From assembly GCA_023436525.1 (NCBI GenBank), contig JAEZIW010000097.1:1-9097 (forward strand): 9,097 nucleotides of DNA, given 5' to 3'. A program made the translations under genes and the position numbers. Positions within the stretch are counted from its first letter, which is position 1. Each line of letters starts with the position of its first letter. Shown one piece after another: positions 5,302 through 9,097 of the stretch. Origin of the DNA: Bacillota bacterium. Lineage in GTDB: Bacteria > Bacillota > Clostridia > Christensenellales > SZUA-584. The notes under the pieces are model-generated. The model was not told the DNA's origin and did not search any database. It saw only the letters and a program-made list of their open reading frames with translations.

Positions 5302-7026
5302 TTATACTGTGAGTTGATGAATTAACTTTTCCGCTTCGGCTTCAATGGTTGCTATTTGCTTTTGGCTGTCAGCAGCCGACACTCCTTTGACACCAATATA
5401 AACCTTCAATTTGGGCTCTGTCCCTGAAGGTCGAATTGCAATCCATCCATCGTTATCAAGTTCATAGCGAAGAACATTTGATTTTGGCAGATTGATCGTC
5501 TCAGTTTTGCCGCAGCTCGTTCGTGTCGCGCTTAAATAGTCTTCCGTCGCAATAATATCCCGTCCGCAAATGGCTTTCAATGGATTGTTTCGCAAATAAT
5601 CCATCAGCGATTTAATCTTTTCCACACCTTCTTTGCCGGGCAGCGTATAGGTTTTTAACGCTTCCTGATAGTAGCCATAAGCTTCAAACATGGCTTCTAA
5701 CGCCTTTGGCAGCGTACAGCCGCCCTGTTTGCAGCGTGCTGCCGCTTCACACGTGAGCAATGCCGCAATCACGGCATCCTTGTCTCTCACAAATGTCCCC
5801 GAAAGATAGCCGTAGCTTTCTTCAAAACCAAAAATGAAATCACCGTTCTTAAGCGCTTCCATTTCTCCTATCTTTTCACCGATATACTTAAAGCCCGTCA
5901 ATACGTTAAAAGCTTTAATACTATTTTTCTTGGCCATCGCATCTGCCAATCGCGTGGATACAATTGTTTTAACGATATAGTCTTGCGGCTTCAGCTTGTC
6001 CTGTGCTGCTCTGGAACGCAGGCAATTATCAAGAAGCAAGCATCCCAGTTGATTGCCATTGATGAACACAAATTGCCCTGTTTCATTTCTGGCAGCAATC
6101 CCAAGGCGGTCACAGTCCGGGTCAGACGCTATAACAATATCTGCGCCTTGTTTTTCAGCCAGGTTGATTGCCAAATCCAGTGCGTCATGATTCTCGGGAT
6201 TCGGACTTTTCACCGTACTAAACTCTGTATCAGGTTCCTTTTGCTGTTCAACCACGGCAACATTCGAAAAACCCGCTTGAGCAAGCGCGCGGGTCACCGG
6301 CACCAGCCCGGTTCCATGAAGCGGCGTATACACCACCTTCAGATCGTTCTTGGCTTCTTGGGTGACATCGCCGGACAGACTTAAAACATTGTTCAAGTAA
6401 GCATCGAGCACGGCATCATCAATCAGCCGGATTTTGCCCTCCTCCAGCGCTGTCGCAAACGCCATTGTTTTTGCGCTCTCAATCGGCTCAACTTTTTGTA
6501 TGAATTCAGATATCAGCCCCGCTGCCGCATCAGTCACCTGCCCGCCGTCCATGCCGTATACCTTGTAACCATTGTATTCCTTGGGGTTATGGCTGGCCGT
6601 CACCACAATTCCCATGGCACAATGCAAATAACGCACCGTAAACGAAAGCACGGGTGTTGGCATCAATTCTTTATACAAATGAACTTTTATGCCATTGGCC
6701 GCAAACACACAGGCCGCTTCCTGTGCAAATTCTTTAGACATGCGCCGCGAATCATAAGCAATCGCAATACCCGAGATTTTTTTTGGCAAGCTCATACTGT
6801 TTATATAGTCAGCAACACCCTGCGATGCTTTTCTGACTGTGTAAATATTCATTCGGTTTGTTCCCGAAGCCACGATACCTCTTAAGCCGCCAGTGCCAAA
6901 ATCTAAGTTTTTATAAAACCGATCTTCAATTTCTTTTTGATCTGTGATTTGCGCTAATTCATTTCTTATTTGTTCACTGAAATAATTGTTTGTGCACCAA
7001 TCATTATATATTTGCGAATAATTCAT
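5302..7026 (-). CDS. pgcA: Phosphoglucomutase/phosphomannomutase (alpha-D-phosphohexomutase, PgcA-type)
   Basis: This cytoplasmic enzyme interconverts hexose 1-phosphate and 6-phosphate, supplying glucose-1-phosphate for sugar nucleotides and cell-envelope glycans. All four motifs of the family are present: the phosphoserine loop TASHNP with catalytic Ser145, the metal loop DPDCDR (302-307), the sugar-binding loop GFEESYG (400-406) followed by RDKDA, and the phosphate-binding loop RPSGTEPK (532-539). The N-terminus (FGTGGLRG, then GTNRMNIYTVRKAS) closely matches Bacillus PgcA, and the 574-residue length fits that group. The third base position of the metal loop, Cys306-1 in DPDCDR, is usually Gly or Ala. 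The ATG at 7026 is chosen because GGAGG lies 4 nt upstream and the family begins here; the frame stays open 23 codons further. A near-consensus promoter sits upstream. Preference for glucose or mannose is not certain. Confidence 0.93.
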   Translation of the reverse strand: MNYSQIYNDWCTNNYFSEQIRNELAQITDQKEIEDRFYKNLDFGTGGLRGIVASGTNRMNIYTVRKASQGVADYINSMSLPKKISGIAIAYDSRRMSKEFAQEAACVFAANGIKVHLYKELMPTPVLSFTVRYLHCAMGIVVTASHNPKEYNGYKVYGMDGGQVTDAAAGLISEFIQKVEPIESAKTMAFATALEEGKIRLIDDAVLDAYLNNVLSLSGDVTQEAKNDLKVVYTPLHGTGLVPVTRALAQAGFSNVAVVEQQKEPDTEFSTVKSPNPENHDALDLAINLAEKQGADIVIASDPDCDRLGIAARNETGQFVFINGNQLGCLLLDNCLRSRAAQDKLKPQDYIVKTIVSTRLADAMAKKNSIKAFNVLTGFKYIGEKIGEMEALKNGDFIFGFEESYGYLSGTFVRDKDAVIAALLTCEAAARCKQGGCTLPKALEAMFEAYGYYQEALKTYTLPGKEGVEKIKSLMDYLRNNPLKAICGRDIIATEDYLSATRTSCGKTETINLPKSNVLRYELDNDGWIAIRPSGTEPKLKVYIGVKGVSAADSQKQIATIEAEAEKLIHQLTV

Positions 7027-7030
7027 TTTT

Positions 7031-7035
7031 CCTCC
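7031..7035 (-). promoter_or_regulatory. Ribosome binding site deciding the mutase start
   Basis: GGAGG on the - strand lies 4 nt upstream of the ATG at 7026. It falls inside the longer open frame, showing that the upstream in-frame codons (including ATGs at 7062 and 7041) are leader, not protein. Confidence 0.75.
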
Positions 7036-7097
7036 GAACATGTTTTGTTTATTATTATCCATATATCCAATAATTCTTAGAACCTGTGTCAGCATAT

Positions 7098-7113
7098 AGT
7101 TGAGTTCTCAATT
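7098..7113. promoter_or_regulatory. Inverted repeat at the predicted mutase transcription start
   Basis: AGTTGAG and CTCAATT flank a two-base centre (TT), matching as inverted arms at six of seven positions. The repeat covers the predicted start site of the mutase promoter (about 7112) and could be an operator, or chance. Confidence 0.25.
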
Positions 7114-7118
7114 AAAAC

Positions 7119-7147
7119 AGTATAAAGCCAATTGTTATATCTTTCAA
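7119..7147 (-). promoter_or_regulatory. Sigma-A promoter of the mutase gene
   Basis: On the - strand TTGAAA (7142-7147) and TATACT (7119-7124) are separated by exactly 17 nt; both hexamers differ from consensus by one base each. Transcription should start near 7112, giving a leader of about 85 nt. It lies in the 146-base gap after the U32 gene, where no clear terminator was found, so the mutase may also receive read-through from the mltG operon. Confidence 0.8.
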
Positions 7148-7172
7148 GTTTTCTTCGGGCGGATAAAAAAGC

Positions 7173-8396
7173 TTAAGCGTTAATTTGCTTTTCTCTGCTG
7201 ATTCTGAGCATATCGCCGGGAAGTAATTTGCTTTCGCTCTTAAGCTTGAGCATTTCTTTGGGATGCGGCGCGCTTTGTCTGTCTTCCCCCTCCAGCGTCT
7301 GCAACCCGCCAATCGTCACTGAGCCGATTCCGCTTGGCGACAGCACCTCAAGTGTATCGCCCACGCTGAACTTGCCGCGCTGTTCAAACAGCGTCCAGCC
7401 GTTCTCGTCGGTCACTGCCTTTACCACGCCCACAAAGTCGCAGGTGCGTTCCACCTTACCCCGCTTGATATCCTGCCCCTGCTCACGCGGGTTGCCGTAA
7501 AAAAAGCCCGTGGTATACGCCCGGCTGCCCGCCTTTCCGATTTCATCGAGCAGAGTCGGTTCAAACGGACGTCCGGCCTGAGCGTCGTCCAGCGCCTGTC
7601 TGTATGCACGGGTTACACACGCCACATAATAGGCCGATTTCATGCGTCCCTCAATCTTTAAAGACACAATACCCGCATCAATCATGTCGCTCAGGTGCTC
7701 TATCATACAAAGATCCTTGGAATTGAGCACATATGTACCGCGCTCATCCGACAGAATCGGGAAATACTCGTTTGGATAGCCCTTCTCGGAAATCTGATAC
7801 TCCCACCGGCAGGGCTGCGCACACGCGCCCCCGTTGCCGCTGCGTCCGGTAAAAACATTGCTTAACAGGCACCGCCCCGAATACGCGATGCACATGGCGC
7901 CGTGCACAAACGCTTCAAGCTCCAGTTCTTGCGGTGTGTTCGAACGTATATCCGCGATTTCGGATAATGACAACTCACGCGCAAGTATCACACGGCTCGC
8001 GCCTTGCTCGTGCCAGAACCTCGCGGTCAGCGCGTTGGTGGTATTCGCCTGAGTGCTGATATGAACGGGAATCTGCGGTGCTGTTTGTTTTGCGGTTATA
8101 AGCACACCGGGATCACTGACAATAAACGCATCCACACCCGTTTGTGCCAGCAGCGAGATATAATCTTTAAGGCCATGAAAATCGCCCGGGTGGAAAACAG
8201 CGTTCATCGTAATAAACAGGCGTTTTCCCCGGCTGTGAAGGTATGCTGCGCCTTCGGCCATATCATCGGGTGTGAAATTGTCGGCAAATGCCCTCAGGCC
8301 ATAGGCTTTACCCGCGGCGTACACGGCATCCGCCCCAAAATCAGCCGCTGCACGAAGGCTCTCCATACCGCCCGCGGGCGCTAAAAGCTCAATCAT
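7173..8396 (-). CDS. trhP: U32 family protein, tRNA U34 hydroxylation type (TrhP/YrrO-like)
   Basis: U32 proteins were first called collagenase-like peptidases, but the TrhP branch (YegQ in E. coli, YrrN/YrrO in B. subtilis) makes 5-hydroxyuridine at the wobble position of tRNA. The N-terminus ELLAPAGGMESLRAAADFG and AGKAYGLRAFADNF mark the barrel domain. The U32 signature is at about 164-200: VHGAMCIAYSGRC, then GACAQPCRWEY. Cysteines 169, 176, 192 and 196 (C-x6-C-x15-C-x3-C) are the likely Fe-S ligands. Residues about 310-407 form the extra C-terminal domain seen in this branch. The ATG at 8396 is chosen because IELLAPAG is the family N-terminus; the frame stays open 16 codons upstream. It overlaps the mltG stop by 8 nt (ATGATTGA) and lacks a good ribosome binding site, so translation is probably coupled. 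mltG next to trhP-type genes is also the Bacillus order. RlhA-like function is the main alternative. Confidence 0.88.
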   Translation of the reverse strand: MIELLAPAGGMESLRAAADFGADAVYAAGKAYGLRAFADNFTPDDMAEGAAYLHSRGKRLFITMNAVFHPGDFHGLKDYISLLAQTGVDAFIVSDPGVLITAKQTAPQIPVHISTQANTTNALTARFWHEQGASRVILARELSLSEIADIRSNTPQELELEAFVHGAMCIAYSGRCLLSNVFTGRSGNGGACAQPCRWEYQISEKGYPNEYFPILSDERGTYVLNSKDLCMIEHLSDMIDAGIVSLKIEGRMKSAYYVACVTRAYRQALDDAQAGRPFEPTLLDEIGKAGSRAYTTGFFYGNPREQGQDIKRGKVERTCDFVGVVKAVTDENGWTLFEQRGKFSVGDTLEVLSPSGIGSVTIGGLQTLEGEDRQSAPHPKEMLKLKSESKLLPGDMLRISREKQINA

Positions 8397-9097
8397 TGGC
8401 AGGTGTGGCCGACGGTGCCGGTGTCGGGTCGGGAGAGGCTTCATAAGCTGCTTTATTCTTTTCGTGATCCTTTAGCGTCTTGGCATAAACAAGATCGCTG
8501 GATGTCTTATCTCTGTTAACAAAATAGTAGAATCCCTGATCAATATAATCCTGGTTCGGATAAAGTGCCGCACCAATGGCCTTCGCGCCAGGGTTGTTTA
8601 TGGGCCCTACCGGAAGGCCTTTATACATATACGTGTTATACGGCGAATCGATGCTTTGTTCCTCAGCGGTGTATGTCTGCTTCTTTATACCCGTGACGTA
8701 TCTGAGCGATGCGCAAGACCCAAAAGCCCAATTGTCTTTGAGGCGGTTGTGAAACACTGCCGATACATTTTTGAAATCCTTTTCGGTGGCTTCCCATTCA
8801 ATCATAGAAGCCAGTGTAACCACTTGATCAACCGTCAGATTCAGTTTCTGTGCCTGCACCAAATACTCCGGTTCAAACACGTTCTTAAACTGGTCAAGCA
8901 GCTTTTTGATCACTTCCTTGGGCGTCGCATCCGTGTAAAACTCGTAGGTGTTAGGCGCGAGATATCCTTCCAGTTCATACCGACGCTTGCTTAAGTTATC
9001 GTTGCCGTTCAATGCCGCAATAAAATCATAATCTGCACTGAAAGCGTCCGCATCATCGCAAAGCTTTAGAAATTCGGCCTTTTCGGCAGCGTCAAAC
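8389..9097 (-). CDS. mltG: Endolytic murein transglycosylase MltG (YceG-like), 3' part
   Basis: The frame is open from the right edge to the TGA at 8389, so the N-terminal membrane anchor and LysM-like domain lie outside; 235 residues are visible. MltG cleaves nascent peptidoglycan strands inside the chain at the membrane surface and so sets glycan length. Visible family motifs are LEGYLAPNTYEFY, LASMIEWEAT with the presumed catalytic glutamate, VSAVFHNRL, SPYNTYMYKGLPVGPINNPG and a final YYFVNRDK...KTLKDH. The stretch after the NRL motif reads WAFGSCASLRYVTG, where most members have a recognisable LQ-DPT motif, so this copy is divergent there. The C-terminus adds a short Pro-rich tail (DPTPAPSATP). 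A TTG at 9012 is an internal codon, not a start. It is translated just before the U32 gene, with an 8-nt overlap. Confidence 0.9.
   Translation of the reverse strand, partial: FDAAEKAEFLKLCDDADAFSADYDFIAALNGNDNLSKRRYELEGYLAPNTYEFYTDATPKEVIKKLLDQFKNVFEPEYLVQAQKLNLTVDQVVTLASMIEWEATEKDFKNVSAVFHNRLKDNWAFGSCASLRYVTGIKKQTYTAEEQSIDSPYNTYMYKGLPVGPINNPGAKAIGAALYPNQDYIDQGFYYFVNRDKTSSDLVYAKTLKDHEKNKAAYEASPDPTPAPSATPAND

Noticed and set aside
7027..7095. Longer N-terminus for the mutase
   Set aside because: The extra 23 codons include the ribosome binding site of the ATG at 7026 and do not resemble the family.
7148..7180. Terminator after the U32 gene
   Set aside because: GCTTAAGC followed by TTTTTT is present on the - strand, but the palindrome has no room for a loop and would make only two pairs, so it is not a convincing terminator.
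8397..8444. Longer N-terminus for the U32 protein
   Set aside because: The extra residues are basic and low-complexity, they overlap mltG more deeply, and the family begins with the IELLAPAG motif at 8396.

Overview
The window looks like chromosomal DNA from a Firmicute of the class Clostridia, probably an uncultured or gut-type Eubacteriales member. The basis is gene content: a Bacillus-like mltG/U32 pair, a PgcA-type sugar mutase, a YerB-like DUF3048 lipoprotein, strong AGGAGG ribosome binding sites, sigma-A-type promoters and lipoprotein signal peptides. Species cannot be named from the sequence alone. No tRNA, rRNA, CRISPR array, transposase or phage gene was seen.

Layout: one partial gene lies on the + strand at the left edge (2-580), encoding an unrecognised multi-pass membrane protein that enters the window from outside. 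Everything else is on the - strand, so read from right to left. First come the 3' part of mltG (endolytic murein transglycosylase, 8389 to the right edge) and, overlapping it by 8 nt, a U32-family tRNA hydroxylation gene (trhP type, 7173-8396). Next is a phosphoglucomutase/phosphomannomutase (pgcA type, 5302-7026) with its own near-consensus promoter. A DUF3048 lipoprotein (3924-4964), also with a clear promoter, follows. Last is a three-gene NitT/TauT-type ABC importer: binding lipoprotein (2686-3681), ATPase (1692-2462) and permease (893-1702).

The three importer genes should form one complex: the lipoprotein captures ligand outside the membrane, two permease copies form the pore and two ATPase copies drive it. 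The ligand is not evident. Sulfonates, taurine, nitrate, thiamine-precursor pyrimidines, riboflavin and others are all imported by relatives. A strong intrinsic terminator separates the binding-protein gene from the ATPase-permease pair, which would favour excess binding protein. The ATPase and permease genes overlap by 11 nt and are surely co-transcribed.

The most interesting non-coding feature is the 242-base leader before the binding-protein gene. It holds a good intrinsic terminator whose 5' arm can instead pair with an upstream hairpin. Before that is a 7-bp stem whose loop is complementary to the loop of the second hairpin, and a 22-bp near-perfect palindrome lies just upstream. This is the architecture expected of a transcription-attenuating riboswitch or protein-controlled leader. 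I could not match it to a riboswitch class I know. Two other non-coding stretches are notable: 581-892 carries a degenerate REP-like element, and 5013-5301 carries interrupted reading frames that may be a decayed coding remnant.
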